This document shows, piece by piece, positions 42,088-52,156 of a stretch of 64,000 nt of DNA. Within the stretch, counting starts at the first letter, position 1. Each line of letters begins with the position of its first letter. The notes beneath the pieces were generated by a model that was given only the letters and a program-made list of their open reading frames with translations, was not told the DNA's origin and made no database searches. A program made the position numbers and the translations under genes. This DNA comes from Enterococcus sp. 9E7_DIV0242. GTDB lineage: Bacteria > Bacillota > Bacilli > Lactobacillales > Enterococcaceae. The DNA lies in the NCBI RefSeq assembly GCF_002140975.2, contig NZ_CP147247.1, positions 4,019,001 to 4,083,000 of the forward strand. Reading direction: 5' to 3'.

Positions 42088-44331
42088 TTACTCGGTTTCA
42101 TTCTCATCCGTTTCGGTTGTTACTTCTGGTTGAGCTGTCTGACCTGTTACGATAATTTTTCCTTCGTCAGTCAAGACTGCAGTCAACTCATGATCTTCAG
42201 GATGATCGAGATAGTATTCAGCAATACCGTCTTCGATTTGTTCTTGAATCGTCCGACGTAATGGACGAGCACCCATTGCTGGATCATAGCCTAAATCAAC
42301 GAGTTTTTCTTTCACATCAGTTGGCACAGCGATGTGAATTTTTTGTTGAGAAAGAAGCTGATTGACATCGTCCAACATCAAGCTTACGATCATTAATAAA
42401 TTTTCTTTGCTTAGTGCACTGAATTCAACTATTCCGTCAAATCGGTTCAAGAATTCAGGCGTAAAGAAATTGTTTAGCTGACCAAGAATTGAACGAGTCA
42501 CTCCTTCACGCGCTGCACCAAAACCAACGTTGGCTTCGATTTTTCCACTACCAGCGTTACTGGTCATGATAATGATCGTATCTTTGAAGCTGACCGTTCT
42601 ACCTTGCGCGTCTGTCAAACGTCCATCATCGAGAATTTGCAGGAACATATGCAAAACATCTGGATGGGCCTTTTCAACCTCGTCAAGGAGAATGAGGCTA
42701 TATGGATTGCGGCGGACTTTTTCTGTTAACTGTCCGGCTTCTTCATAGCCAACATAGCCGGGAGGTGAACCAATTAGTTTGGAAACACTGTGTTTTTCCA
42801 TGTATTCACTCATATCAAAACGAATCATGGTGTCTTCAGAACCAAAAAGTTCGAAGGCCAACTGTTTAGCCAACTCTGTTTTACCTACACCGGTAGGTCC
42901 GACAAATAAGAAGGAACCGATTGGTCGATTCTTCTTGCCCAAGCCAACCCTGTTTCTGCGAATCGCTTTTGCTACTTTGTCGACTGCATCATCTTGTCCA
43001 ATGACATTGGCTTTTAGATCAACAGCTAGATTTTTCAGCTGTGTTTGTTCTTTTTCTTTCAGTTCACCAACAGGGATCCCTGTTCGTTGTTCCACGATTG
43101 CTTCAATAATTTTTTCAGTGATTACAGGTGTTTCTTCATCACTAATCTGTTTATCCTTCATTACCTGTAATTTATTGATTTGATCACGATAATAAGCTGC
43201 TTTTTCAAAATCTTCTTCTGCAGAGGCTTGTTGTTTTTGTTGTTCCGCATCTGCTAACTTCTTTTCAATGGTTTTTGGATCAGCAATTTGAATCGTCAAG
43301 TTCATCTTAGAACCAGATTCATCCAATAAATCGATCGCTTTATCTGGAAGGAAACGATCTTGAATATAGCGATTAGAAAGGTAAGCTGCTCCTCTGATTG
43401 CTTCATCTGTATATTTTACATGGTGATAATCTTCATAGCGTTTTTGCAAACCTTTTAGAATTTCGATCGTTTCATCAACGGTTGGTTCATCTACTCGTAC
43501 CGGCTGCATCCGACGTTCTAACGCTGCATCTTTTTCGATGATTCGATATTCGGTCAAAGTTGTCGCCCCAACCATCTGTAGTTCGCCACGAGCGAGGGCT
43601 GGTTTCAAAATATTGCCGGCATCCATATTGCCATCGCCGGCTGCTCCGGCACCAACTAATTCATGAACTTCGTCAATGAAAAGGATGATGTTTTCTGCTT
43701 GTTTGATTTCTTCAATCAACTTCTGCATCCGCTCTTCGAATTGACCGCGGATACCTGTTCCTTGAACTAAAGAAGCGACATCCAAGCGAATAACTTCTTT
43801 TTCCAATAGTTTTTGTGGTACATCGCCATCAATAATTTTTTGTGCCAATCCTTCTACAACGGCTGTTTTACCCACACCAGGTTCGCCAATTAACACAGGA
43901 TTGTTTTTTGTTCTTCTATTCAGGATTTCGATAACACGTTTGATTTCTTCGTCACGACCAACGACTGGGTCGATATCTCCTTGTCTGGCAGCTTCAGTGA
44001 TATTGATTCCGTATTCACCGAGTAAACCATTCCCTTGTCCACCTTTTCTTGGTGGTTGGCCATTAATACCATTGCCATCACCAAATTGTGTAGGCGGTGT
44101 TTGTTGCCCAAGTTGATCTCCTTGTTGCATTTGGCGAGAAAGAGAACGGTATAAATCATCTAAGCTTCCAAACCCAAAGGGGTCTTGAGACATGGTTGGT
44201 TGTGTGTTGTTTGCTTGCGCTTTTAATTTTTGATAGCAACTTTGACAATAGTCCAACTGTTTTCTCTGACCATTGACATTTGCGTATAAGTGAATTGTAG
44301 CTTCATTTTGTTTGCAGTTTTGGCAAATCAT
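42088..44331 (-). CDS. clpE: ATP-dependent Clp protease ATP-binding subunit ClpE
   Basis: ClpE unfolds proteins for ClpP and belongs to the heat-shock response. The 747-residue protein has the ClpE-specific N-terminal zinc finger ([11 protein letters not shown] and CQSCYQK), AAA domain 1 (Walker [16 protein letters not shown]), a short middle region with a UVR-like coiled coil (about 345-395) and AAA domain 2 ([41 protein letters not shown]). It has no long Clp N domain, unlike ClpC. A CtsR operator overlaps its promoter region. The ribosome binding site is distant (AAAGGA, about 14 bases). Confidence 0.96.
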   Translation of the reverse strand: MICQNCKQNEATIHLYANVNGQRKQLDYCQSCYQKLKAQANNTQPTMSQDPFGFGSLDDLYRSLSRQMQQGDQLGQQTPPTQFGDGNGINGQPPRKGGQGNGLLGEYGINITEAARQGDIDPVVGRDEEIKRVIEILNRRTKNNPVLIGEPGVGKTAVVEGLAQKIIDGDVPQKLLEKEVIRLDVASLVQGTGIRGQFEERMQKLIEEIKQAENIILFIDEVHELVGAGAAGDGNMDAGNILKPALARGELQMVGATTLTEYRIIEKDAALERRMQPVRVDEPTVDETIEILKGLQKRYEDYHHVKYTDEAIRGAAYLSNRYIQDRFLPDKAIDLLDESGSKMNLTIQIADPKTIEKKLADAEQQKQQASAEEDFEKAAYYRDQINKLQVMKDKQISDEETPVITEKIIEAIVEQRTGIPVGELKEKEQTQLKNLAVDLKANVIGQDDAVDKVAKAIRRNRVGLGKKNRPIGSFLFVGPTGVGKTELAKQLAFELFGSEDTMIRFDMSEYMEKHSVSKLIGSPPGYVGYEEAGQLTEKVRRNPYSLILLDEVEKAHPDVLHMFLQILDDGRLTDAQGRTVSFKDTIIIMTSNAGSGKIEANVGFGAAREGVTRSILGQLNNFFTPEFLNRFDGIVEFSALSKENLLMIVSLMLDDVNQLLSQQKIHIAVPTDVKEKLVDLGYDPAMGARPLRRTIQEQIEDGIAEYYLDHPEDHELTAVLTDEGKIIVTGQTAQPEVTTETDENETE

Positions 44332-44396
44332 CTACTAATGCACGTCCTTTCACTTGTAAGACTGAATTTTAAGTCAAAATTAAAGATCAAAAACCA

Positions 44397-44450
44397 ACTG
44401 ACCTTTTTTGACCTTTGAAAATATTATAGCACGTTTTCCAATAGAATCAA
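44397..44450 (-). promoter_or_regulatory. clpE promoter with CtsR operator
   Basis: On the minus strand TTGATT (44445-44450) and TATAAT (44423-44428) are 16 bases apart. The sequence GGTCAAAAAAGGTCAGT (44413-44397) matches the CtsR heptad repeat and sits over the transcription start, as expected for repression by CtsR. Confidence 0.82.
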
Positions 44451-44745
44451 GTAATTGGCTCTATAAAATGAACGAGGTTCAATCATTTTTTTATCGCTTT
44501 GTTATGGGAAAGAATGAGGACTAGGTAAAGGAAACAGACCTTTCGAGTTGCAAAAATAATAGAATCTGTTTAAATAGATAGCGTATTTTTTACTGCTCAG
44601 GTAATTCAAATTCAGAATTTAGACAAATAGAACTGTTTCCTATAAGATAGATACGTCCCAAAACTTTTTTTAGTTTAAAAAGGGCATTTACTGAGGCATA
44701 TCCATTAGGTATGCAAGCAATAATATAAAGCATGGAGAATGATTA

Positions 44746-44775
44746 TTGCTAGTTGATATGGACTCTTGGTAGAAT
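44746..44775 (+). promoter_or_regulatory. Predicted promoter of the small gene before ptsH
   Basis: TTGCTA (44746-44751) and TAGAAT (44770-44775) with an 18-base spacer. Confidence 0.5.
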
Positions 44776-44812
44776 GGAGTGAGCAAGAAAAAGAAAGAAG
44801 GTGGCGTCTTTT

Positions 44813-44995
44813 ATGCCCGAAAATCCATTTGAGGATAGCATCCGACAATTAAAGGAAGGAACGATTTCAGAAATTGTCATTGAACAAAAGGATTTCAGTA
44901 CATTCAGAGAAGCATGGAAAAACGATGAAGATCGTGAAAAAATTGTTGGTGAGGCTGGTTTAAGCGGAAAAATTATTTATCGATTTACAGATTAA
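44813..44995 (+). CDS. Small conserved protein of unknown function
   Basis: A 60-residue, acidic, soluble protein (MPENPFEDSIRQLK at the start). The ATG at 44813 follows AAGGTGG at nine bases; a GTG four codons earlier overlaps this site. It lies 166 bases before ptsH with its own promoter. I recall similar small genes at this place in enterococci but no function. Confidence 0.65.
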   Translation: MPENPFEDSIRQLKEGTISEIVIEQKDFSTFREAWKNDEDREKIVGEAGLSGKIIYRFTD

Positions 44996-45161
44996 TTGAA
45001 AAGGTTTACTAGATTCCTTAAATTTTCGTTGAAAACAGTTGTAACAACTTCAAAAAAATGGTAATCTTAAAAATTGAAAGGGTCGTTTTTTATACAAAAT
45101 ATGTATGGATAGAAAACCCTAACATAAAAAAATATTTTACTTACGAAGGAGACCGATTCAT

Positions 45162-45428
45162 ATGGAAAAGAAAGACTTTCACGTTGTAGCAGAAACAGGG
45201 ATTCACGCACGCCCAGCTACATTACTAGTACAAACAGCAAGCAAATTTAACTCTGATATTAACTTAGAGTACAAAGGTAAATCAGTTAACCTGAAATCAA
45301 TCATGGGCGTTATGTCTCTTGGTGTAGGTCAAGGTTCTGATGTTACTATCACTGTTGATGGTGTTGACGAAGCAGATGCAATCGCTGCAATCGTTGAAAC
45401 AATGAAAAAAGAAGGACTGTCTGAATAA
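45162..45428 (+). CDS. ptsH: Phosphocarrier protein HPr
   Basis: HPr carries phosphate from enzyme I to the sugar-specific EIIA domains. The 88-residue protein shows the phosphorylated His15 in TGIHARPAT and the regulatory Ser46 in NLKSIMGVM, the site used by HPr kinase in Gram-positive catabolite control. It shares a stop/start overlap (one base) with ptsI. An AGTTGT-A-ACAACT palindrome lies upstream at 45037-45049. Confidence 0.98.
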   Translation: MEKKDFHVVAETGIHARPATLLVQTASKFNSDINLEYKGKSVNLKSIMGVMSLGVGQGSDVTITVDGVDEADAIAAIVETMKKEGLSE

Positions 45429-47155
45429 TGACTGAGATGCTTAAGGGAATTGCCGCAAGTGATGGTGTTGCAATTGCTAAAGCCTATCTTCTTGTTCAGC
45501 CGGACTTATCATTCAATAAAGTTACTGTAGATGATACTGCTGCTGAAGAAAAACGTTTAGAGGATGCTCTAGCTAAATCTACAACAGAACTTCAGGCTAT
45601 CAGAGAAAAAGCAGCTAAAAGTCTTGGTGAGGAAGAAGCGCAAGTTTTTGATGCACACTTGATGGTTTTAGCTGATCCGGAAATGATCGGACAAATTAAA
45701 CAAAATATTCAAGACAATAAAGTAAATGCTGAATCAGGACTAAAAGAAGTTACTGATATGTATATCGGTATGTTTGAAGCTATGGACGACAATGCGTACA
45801 TGCAAGAACGTGCTGCTGATATTCGTGACGTAGCGAAACGTGTTTTGTCTCATTTACTGGGAGTGACTTTGCCAAACCCTTCAATGATTAATGAAGAGGT
45901 AATCGTCGTTGCTCATGACTTGACACCAAGTGATACAGCTCAGCTGGACAGAACATACGTAAAAGCTTTTGTTACTGACATTGGCGGACGTACATCTCAC
46001 TCAGCAATCATGGCTCGTTCACTTGAAATTCCTGCTATTGTAGGAACAATGGAAATCACTGCTAAAGTTAAGGCTGGCGATATGCTAGCTGTCAATGGTA
46101 TCGATGGAGACGTGATCATTCACCCTTCAGATGCTGAAAAAGCAGATTTCGAAGCAAAAGGCCAAGCCTATGCTGACCTGAAAGCTGAATGGGAAAAGCT
46201 GAAAAATGCGAAGACCGAAACAGCTGATGGAAAACATTTCGAGTTAGCTGCCAACATTGGTACGCCGAAAGATTTAGAAGGCGTACACAAAAATGGTGGG
46301 GAAGCAGTTGGCTTGTACCGTACAGAGTTTCTTTATATGGATTCACCTGATTTTCCAACTGAGGACGATCAGTATGAAGCATATAAAGCAGTTCTTGAGG
46401 GAATGGACGGTAAACCTGTTGTTGTCCGTACGATGGATATCGGTGGCGACAAAGAATTACCATATCTTCAATTACCTCATGAAATGAATCCTTTCTTGGG
46501 CTACCGTGCGTTACGTATCAGTTTATCAGATTTGGGAGACAGCATGTTCCGCACTCAAATGCGTGCATTGCTTCGTGCTTCTGTTCATGGTAACTTGCGA
46601 ATCATGTTCCCAATGGTTGCTACTCTGAAAGAATTCAGAGCTGCGAAGAAAATCTTTGATGAAGAAAAACAAAAATTAGTAAGTGAAGGAACAAAAGTAT
46701 CTGATACGATTCAAGTGGGTATCATGATCGAGATTCCTGCTGCAGCTGTAATTGCTGATAAATTTGCTAAAGAAGTTGACTTCTTCAGTGTTGGAACAAA
46801 CGACTTGATCCAATACACAATGGCTGCTGACCGTATGAACGAACGCGTTTCTTACTTGTACCAACCATATAACCCATCAATTCTACGTTTAATCAAAAAT
46901 GTTATTGATGCAGCACATGCTGAAGGTAAATGGGCTGGTATGTGTGGAGAAATGGCAGGAGATCAAACTGCGGTACCTCTATTAGTAGGTATGGGACTGG
47001 ATGAGTTCTCAATGAGTGCGACATCTATCCTGAAAACACGTAGCTTAATGAAACGTTTGGATACTGGTAAAATGGCTGAACTTGCGGATCGTGCGCTTAA
47101 TGAGTGCGATACAATGGAAGAAGTCGTTGCATTAGTTGAAGAATATACAAAATAA
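45428..47155 (+). CDS. ptsI: PTS enzyme I
   Basis: Enzyme I takes phosphate from phosphoenolpyruvate and passes it to HPr. The 575-residue protein has the HPr-binding helical domain, the active-site His191 in [12 protein letters not shown] and the C-terminal PEP-binding barrel with [24 protein letters not shown] and GMCGEMAGD. Length is typical. It is coupled to ptsH and followed by a strong terminator. Confidence 0.98.
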   Translation: MTEMLKGIAASDGVAIAKAYLLVQPDLSFNKVTVDDTAAEEKRLEDALAKSTTELQAIREKAAKSLGEEEAQVFDAHLMVLADPEMIGQIKQNIQDNKVNAESGLKEVTDMYIGMFEAMDDNAYMQERAADIRDVAKRVLSHLLGVTLPNPSMINEEVIVVAHDLTPSDTAQLDRTYVKAFVTDIGGRTSHSAIMARSLEIPAIVGTMEITAKVKAGDMLAVNGIDGDVIIHPSDAEKADFEAKGQAYADLKAEWEKLKNAKTETADGKHFELAANIGTPKDLEGVHKNGGEAVGLYRTEFLYMDSPDFPTEDDQYEAYKAVLEGMDGKPVVVRTMDIGGDKELPYLQLPHEMNPFLGYRALRISLSDLGDSMFRTQMRALLRASVHGNLRIMFPMVATLKEFRAAKKIFDEEKQKLVSEGTKVSDTIQVGIMIEIPAAAVIADKFAKEVDFFSVGTNDLIQYTMAADRMNERVSYLYQPYNPSILRLIKNVIDAAHAEGKWAGMCGEMAGDQTAVPLLVGMGLDEFSMSATSILKTRSLMKRLDTGKMAELADRALNECDTMEEVVALVEEYTK

Positions 47156-47170
47156 TCAATTGATTAATCA

Positions 47171-47205
47171 ACCTGCAGATGGCGAAATCCATCTGCAGGT
47201 TTTTG
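47171..47205 (+). terminator. Terminator of ptsHI
   Basis: ACCTGCAGATGG (47171-47182) pairs perfectly with 47189-47200 around a 6-base loop, followed by five Ts. Confidence 0.9.
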
Positions 47206-47234
47206 TGTATTATAGGGGAAACCGATTTTGAGAA

Positions 47235-47657
47235 TCAGTGATTACAAACAATTTCATATTTTATACCATCAGGGTCTTTAAAAAACAAGGCATAGTAATT
47301 CGGTCCATGAGAATGATGGATTTGTGGGGGATCGATGATTTCTGTATTTAGAGGCAGTAACAAGTTATAGATAGCATCTACGCCTTCTCGTGTAGTAGCG
47401 CGAAAGGCAATGTGATGAGTAGCACCAGGTTTTCTTCGGTGGATGGTTTCCTCTTCGTATTCGGGCAAGGGAGAACAGATACCAAAATCATAGGCGTCAT
47501 CCAGATACTCAATGACTTCCATATTCAGTTCAGGTAGATAGGCATGAATTTTTTTTGAAAGATCAAAGCCTAATGCTTCACAAAGAATATCATAAAATGG
47601 TTCAGCAGTTTTCAAGTCTTTTACAGTAACCTGTACATGATCAATAAGATAGTCCAT
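47235..47657 (-). CDS. VOC family protein (glyoxalase/bleomycin-resistance fold)
   Basis: The 140-residue protein has the paired beta-alpha-beta-beta-beta modules of the vicinal oxygen chelate fold: IDHVQVTVKDLKTAEPFYDIL at the start, HHIAFRATTREGVDAIY in the middle and NYYALFFKDPDGIKYEIV at the end, with metal-type His and Glu ligands. Function cannot be narrowed to an enzyme or resistance protein. It starts 21 bases after the DUF2087 regulator stop and may be co-transcribed with it. Confidence 0.88.
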   Translation of the reverse strand: MDYLIDHVQVTVKDLKTAEPFYDILCEALGFDLSKKIHAYLPELNMEVIEYLDDAYDFGICSPLPEYEEETIHRRKPGATHHIAFRATTREGVDAIYNLLLPLNTEIIDPPQIHHSHGPNYYALFFKDPDGIKYEIVCNH

Positions 47658-47678
47658 CTCTTTTTTTCCTTTCCACAG

Positions 47679-48383
47679 TTAAATTACCCAATATTTTTTC
47701 CCATCAATGGTTCGTCCCAACATGCCATATTCAATCAAGTATCTACGAACCGTTACATGGTCATCAAACATAGTAGAGATAGTTTGATTCACTTCCGCCT
47801 CAGTATAATGTTTTTCAGGTAAAAATCGTTCCATAAGCTTGCGGAACAAGATGATCCGTTTCTTTTCTTTCGTCGGAATTTTTATCGCATGTCCATGCTT
47901 ATCAAGAAATGTTGCTATTATTTTTTCATCTTTGCTATTTTGTAAAGTGAGACGTGGGATTTGTTCTGCTATCTGTTCGTATTCATTAGCCGAGTCATCT
48001 AGTAAATTGAGCAATGCAATCAAAGTAGTTGCTTGTCGCCTCTTCTCTTTCAATTTGAATCGATGGTTTCGTACAGCGGACTTAGAGATAGTCATTTTCT
48101 CTGCAATTTGCTCATCAGATAATCCTTGATTAACAAGTGAAAGAAAATGCTTTTGAATATCAGTCAGTCCTGATTCGTTTTTATCTAATTGAAGTAGTGC
48201 TTCAGCAGCTCCTCCATGTTGAGAGTTCAGATGCTTTTTAATCATAAACTCCGCGTTTGCAAGATTCTCGTTATCAGGATAAACGAAGGAAGTATGATAG
48301 CTTTGGGCACAGTATAGGCATAGAAATTGATTGCTTTGTTCAACGTAACCGTTCTCCATATCAGTAATAGTAATTTTTTTCAT
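47679..48383 (-). CDS. DUF2087 domain transcriptional regulator with LuxR-type HTH
   Basis: The 234-residue protein has a short N-terminal region with a CLYCAQSYH pair of cysteines, a central LuxR-like HTH (LTDIQKHFLSLVNQGLSDEQIAEKM, about 75-115) and a C-terminal DUF2087 domain (IPTKEKKRIILFRKL and FLPEKHYTEAEVN, then VTVRRYLIEYGMLGR). The ATG at 48381-48383 follows AGAGGTGAT. It probably regulates itself and the VOC gene; the signal is unknown. Confidence 0.83.
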   Translation of the reverse strand: MKKITITDMENGYVEQSNQFLCLYCAQSYHTSFVYPDNENLANAEFMIKKHLNSQHGGAAEALLQLDKNESGLTDIQKHFLSLVNQGLSDEQIAEKMTISKSAVRNHRFKLKEKRRQATTLIALLNLLDDSANEYEQIAEQIPRLTLQNSKDEKIIATFLDKHGHAIKIPTKEKKRIILFRKLMERFLPEKHYTEAEVNQTISTMFDDHVTVRRYLIEYGMLGRTIDGKKYWVI

Positions 48384-48897
48384 GATATCACCTCTTTGTA
48401 ATTCTAACATAAATTAAATATGCAATCAAATTTAGTTGCGATTTTAGTTTATGTTTATATTTAGTTGTTAGTCACTTTGGAATTGGCTGACCGTCAGAAC
48501 AGAATACTTTTGCCTAAATTGAATAGGGCACCAAAAACGATTGAAAAGGCTATTAATGTTGTAGCGATAAAGGTCTCAGCTGAGAGAGCATAGGTAGGAA
48601 AATAGATTTTGAAGAAATTTGTTTCTTTGTTGATCAAGCTGAGTTTAGCTATTAGACGTCAAATCTGGAAAAGATGACCGTTTCCTATGATTATCGAAAA
48701 AAACGATTATTTTAGAGGAGTCGATTCCGACAATTTGAAGAGGATTAGAATAAAAAATTCCGGATTTAAAAAAAATTCCGTTTTCTATTATCGGATATCA
48801 TCTAAAATATTTACATTTTCCCAGTGATAGTGTACTATTTAAAGGTATGCATAGCAAAACTATAATGTATAAATAAAAGTTATTCGGAGGGAATTTA
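48384..48897. other. Intergenic region upstream of tig
   Basis: Contains a minus-strand coding remnant (48494-48658) and the AT-rich tig promoter region (TATAAT near 48861). No intact gene is supported. Confidence 0.5.
48494..48658 (-). pseudogene. Possible remnant of a membrane protein gene
   Basis: A minus-strand frame of 54 codons without a convincing start ends in TGA at 48494-48496. It reads KETNFFKIYFPTYALS followed by a long hydrophobic segment and GALFNLGKSILF, like the end of a membrane protein. There is no ribosome binding site and the frame is closed by a stop just upstream. Confidence 0.3.
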
Positions 48898-50181
48898 ATG
48901 TCTGCGAAATGGGAGAAAAAAGGCACAAACGATGGCGTGCTGACTTTTTCAATCGATAGTGAAACAATCGAAAAAGGAATGAAACAAGCGTTTAACAAAG
49001 TAAAAAAAGGGTTGAATGTTCCAGGATTCCGTAAAGGAAAAGTATCTCGTCAAGTATTTAACCGTATGTACGGAGAAGAAGCATTGTACGAAGACGCCTT
49101 GAACGCTGTTTTACCTGAAGCGTATGAAGCTGCTGTGAAAGAAGCAGGAATCGATCCGGTTTCTCAACCGAAAATTGATGTAGAAAGCATGAACAAAGGG
49201 GAAGACTGGGTAATTACTGCTGAAGTAACAGTTAAACCAGAAGTGAAGCTTGGCGAATATAAAAATCTGACAGTTGAAAAACAAGACCGTGAAGTAACAG
49301 ATGCTGATGTTGAAGAACGTTTGACGCGTGAGCAAACTTCTCAAGCGGAGCTTGTTATCAAAGAAGATGAAGCTGCTGCAAACGGAGATACAGTTGTTAT
49401 CGACTTTGAAGGCTTCAAAGATGGTGAAGCATTTGATGGTGGTAAAGGAGAAAACTATTCTCTTGAATTAGGCTCTAATTCATTCATCCCAGGTTTTGAA
49501 GATCAATTAGTCGGTAAAAAAGCTGGAGAAGAAACAGAAGTAACTGTAACTTTCCCTGAGGACTATCAAGCAGAAGATTTAGCTGGAAAAGAAGCTGTTT
49601 TCCAAGTGAAAATCCATGAAGTGAAAGCAAAAGAACTTCCTGAATTGGATGATGAGTTTGCGAAGGATGTAGACGACTCTGTTGAATCTTTAGATGAACT
49701 GAAAGAAAAATATCGTAAAGAGCTGACTGAAGCTAAAGAAGCATCTGCTGAAGAAGCGAAAGATGAAGCTGCGATCCAGCTAGCTGTAGCAAACGCTGAA
49801 ATCGTTGATTTACCACATGTTATGGTACATGACGAAGTACATCGTTCAATGGATGAATTCCTGAATAATATGCAACGTCAAGGAATTGCTCCTGAAATGT
49901 ACTATCAACTAACTGGTACGACTGAAGCAGATCTTCATAAGCAATTTGAGGGTGAAGCAGAAACGCGTACGAAAACAAATCTTGTGATCGAAGCGATTGC
50001 TGAACAAGAAAATATTGAAGTGACTGCTGAAGATATTGATGCTGAAATCAAAGAGTTGTCAGAACAATACAATATGCCTGAAGATCAAGTACGTCGTGTG
50101 TTGACTGAAGACATGCTGAAGCATGATATTCGTATGAAGAAGGCTGTAGAAGTTGTTACAGAAACTGCAGTTGAAAAATAA
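48898..50181 (+). CDS. tig: Trigger factor (ribosome-associated chaperone and prolyl isomerase)
   Basis: Trigger factor binds near the ribosomal exit tunnel and shields nascent chains. The 427-residue protein has the ribosome-binding domain with the signature [14 protein letters not shown], a central FKBP-type prolyl isomerase domain (about 160-245, [14 protein letters not shown]) and the C-terminal arms. It starts at the ATG at 48898 after GGAGGG. Confidence 0.97.
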   Translation: MSAKWEKKGTNDGVLTFSIDSETIEKGMKQAFNKVKKGLNVPGFRKGKVSRQVFNRMYGEEALYEDALNAVLPEAYEAAVKEAGIDPVSQPKIDVESMNKGEDWVITAEVTVKPEVKLGEYKNLTVEKQDREVTDADVEERLTREQTSQAELVIKEDEAAANGDTVVIDFEGFKDGEAFDGGKGENYSLELGSNSFIPGFEDQLVGKKAGEETEVTVTFPEDYQAEDLAGKEAVFQVKIHEVKAKELPELDDEFAKDVDDSVESLDELKEKYRKELTEAKEASAEEAKDEAAIQLAVANAEIVDLPHVMVHDEVHRSMDEFLNNMQRQGIAPEMYYQLTGTTEADLHKQFEGEAETRTKTNLVIEAIAEQENIEVTAEDIDAEIKELSEQYNMPEDQVRRVLTEDMLKHDIRMKKAVEVVTETAVEK

Positions 50182-50201
50182 GAACTAAAAATTGAGTGTA
50201 G

Positions 50202-50310
50202 AACAGAAGCAGTTGCTTTGAAGTGAGTAAGAGAAATCAATGATTATCTAAAAAATTTTTGATATCTGATGATTCATTTTCAATGTGCTGGTTTCTGTTC
50301 TGCTTTTATA
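50202..50310 (+). terminator. Large imperfect hairpin after tig
   Basis: AGAACAGAA (50203-50211) pairs with TTCTGTTCT (50293-50301) across an 80-base interior with further partial pairing, ending in CTTTTATA. Its GAACAGAAGC arm recalls the inverted repeat at 17870, so it may be a diverged copy of that element. Confidence 0.45.
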
Positions 50311-50348
50311 TGAGGACAATTGATTTTTCATTGTTTTCATCGAAAAAA

Positions 50349-50388
50349 AAGAAGTGGGGATTAGTTGACATTCCGACCTCTTTTTTTG
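50349..50388 (+). terminator. Second terminator-like hairpin after tig
   Basis: AAAGAAGTGGGGA pairs imperfectly with TTCCGACCTCTTT and is followed by a run of seven Ts. Confidence 0.5.
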
Positions 50389-50522
50389 TTTAAATGGTTT
50401 AAGAAGCAAATATAGCACAATTAGCTTGTATATGCTATAGTTTGAAAATGAAGGGAATCATTGATCTAGCGTGATTAATCATTGGCTCTTGACAAAATGG
50501 AGGAATTTTTTAGGAAATTGAG

Positions 50523-51872
50523 GTGAGCAAGCCGCATATGAAGAAAACAGGAAAAATTTATATGATGTCGCAATTGAATACTCGCTTAATGGAGGAATCG
50601 ATCGAATTACTCAAAGACTGGTTGAGTCTTGTGCGAATCATTACTGAGCCAACGTTTTACAAGATAGATGATGGAGAAACGTTGCCTTTTGATATTTTAA
50701 CAACTAAGGCAGTAATTGAGTCTCTAACAGATAAAGATACCCTTTGGATGAAAGTCTATGCTTCTGATGGAGAATTTCAAGTACATATTTCCAGTCGCTC
50801 TATTGTTGAACGGAATATCATTGACAGTAGTACCTTTTTTAAATATCAAAAAATGATTGAAAACTATAATGATGTACGGATGGAAGTTAGCGGGGTATAT
50901 GGCTATATCCGTTCTTTAGATGAATATTTATATCACAATGTCGAAAAAATAGATAAACGGGATTTTGATACTATGGAGGAGCTAGAGAGGCTACCAAAGC
51001 GCTACAACAACAATCAAGAGGTCATTGTAGACTGTAATCAATTTTCAGGCTATGATATTTTTTTCAGAGGCTTGTGTTTGACCTCTTGTTGGAAGATGTA
51101 TTATTCCAGTCTATATTTTCAAGTGATTCCAAGACAAATATTTCTTGAAGTACAGCAAGTACAGACCATTGAAGAGCTTAAAAATGATATGGTCAAGGTT
51201 TCTCTCTTTCTTGATCCATTGAACTGGGAGGCGGATGCGAACAAGCATTTTCAGGAGTTTTTCAGAGCACAGATGGGCTATGATCAACTGGCATGGAACA
51301 ATGGCGTAGGAATCTTACGACCACCGCTTATTGAGTTTGCCTTTATCGAAGAGATGGTTCAAACGGTTCAGTACCAAAATGAACAATTTCAACCTATTGA
51401 AAAGAAGAAGGCAACATACTTTGTAACTAGAAGTAGTGACTATATTCGTCAGGAATATTCGGAAAATAGAACCAAGGGCATTTTGAATGTTCAGGCCTAT
51501 TTTCCATGGATTGATCATCAAGGAAAAAAAATGATGAATTATCGGGTTATTAATCCTCAATTGGCTATAGATGCAGGATTAGCTGCGTATGAATTCTATA
51601 TTCGCCAGTATCTGGAAATTCATGTAGTCGATGAAAAGTATGACACCTATCTTGCTGTTTTGCGGTTTTATCTTCCGAAGGCCGCATTAGCAGAGCTGCC
51701 TCTAGAAGAACTTCAGGACAAGCTTTGGGATATCAATATCAGTAATTTGACGATACAAGAGGCTGTAGTTTATTTTGATTTAAGAAAAGACAGCAGTCAT
51801 TTGAGGGTTGCTTTTGTAAATGCGGATCACTTAGAAATGAAGGATTTGGAAAAGCTGGATGAAGCAGAATGA
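50523..51872 (+). CDS. Uncharacterised conserved protein
   Basis: The 449-residue soluble protein has no signal peptide, membrane segment or recognisable catalytic motif. It is rich in aromatic and acidic residues and ends in an acidic tail. Starts are ambiguous: GTG at 50523 follows AGGA at seven bases, and ATG at 50538 follows AGGTG at twelve. Its stop codon is one base from the target duplication of an ISL3 element, which separates it from its own terminator. I do not recognise a family. Confidence 0.65.
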   Translation: MSKPHMKKTGKIYMMSQLNTRLMEESIELLKDWLSLVRIITEPTFYKIDDGETLPFDILTTKAVIESLTDKDTLWMKVYASDGEFQVHISSRSIVERNIIDSSTFFKYQKMIENYNDVRMEVSGVYGYIRSLDEYLYHNVEKIDKRDFDTMEELERLPKRYNNNQEVIVDCNQFSGYDIFFRGLCLTSCWKMYYSSLYFQVIPRQIFLEVQQVQTIEELKNDMVKVSLFLDPLNWEADANKHFQEFFRAQMGYDQLAWNNGVGILRPPLIEFAFIEEMVQTVQYQNEQFQPIEKKKATYFVTRSSDYIRQEYSENRTKGILNVQAYFPWIDHQGKKMMNYRVINPQLAIDAGLAAYEFYIRQYLEIHVVDEKYDTYLAVLRFYLPKAALAELPLEELQDKLWDINISNLTIQEAVVYFDLRKDSSHLRVAFVNADHLEMKDLEKLDEAE

Positions 51873-51873
51873 A

Positions 51874-51881
51874 ATATAATA
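51874..51881. repeat. Left copy of the 8-bp target duplication
   Basis: ATATAATA directly precedes the left end of the insertion sequence and is repeated exactly at 53588-53595. Confidence 0.9.
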
Positions 51882-51930
51882 GGTTCTATGTCAATTTGTG
51901 TTGGTAGGACAAAAAACTGAATAAAATCGT

Positions 51931-51983
51931 AGAACTTGGAATAAAAATCAGAGACATTCTGGTTTTGTTTCAAGTTCTTTTTT
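51931..51983 (+). terminator. Terminator inside the left end of the insertion sequence
   Basis: AGAACTTG (51931-51938) pairs with CAAGTTCT (51971-51978), with further inner pairing, followed by a run of Ts. It would stop readthrough entering from the upstream gene. Confidence 0.65.
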
Positions 51984-51989
51984 AGAAAT

Positions 51990-52156
51990 AGGAGGACTTC
52001 TGCCAATTATCTGGGCAGCTGGCCGGAAGCGACTTGGCAAAAAGCGCCAATTCCATTCCTAAATCGAGTCAAAGTAGCTGTACATGTACTTGGATAACAG
52101 CTACTAATTCCCGATTTACCTTTATAGCTGCAGAGATATTGGTTGTGAGCCCCCTT
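51990..52156. other. Structured noncoding segment of the insertion sequence
   Basis: Several nested or adjacent stems are visible: CTGCC/GGCAG (52000/52014), TTGGC/GCCAA (52034/52046), AGTAGCTGT/ACAGCTACT (52073/52097) enclosed by AAATCG/CGATTT (52061/52112). No reading frame explains the conservation of pairing. Confidence 0.45.

Larger units (their letters stand above)
44332..44812. other. Divergent intergenic region between clpE and the small gene
   Basis: Holds the CtsR site and promoter of clpE (44397-44450) and the promoter at 44746-44775. The rest shows no gene. Confidence 0.5.

Noticed and set aside
42779..43183. 134-codon antisense frame within clpE
   Set aside because: Serine/phenylalanine-rich shadow of the conserved AAA domain.
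45037..45049. AGTTGT-A-ACAACT palindrome before ptsH as a cre site
   Set aside because: It lacks the central CG and the spacing of a cre element; any regulator is unknown.
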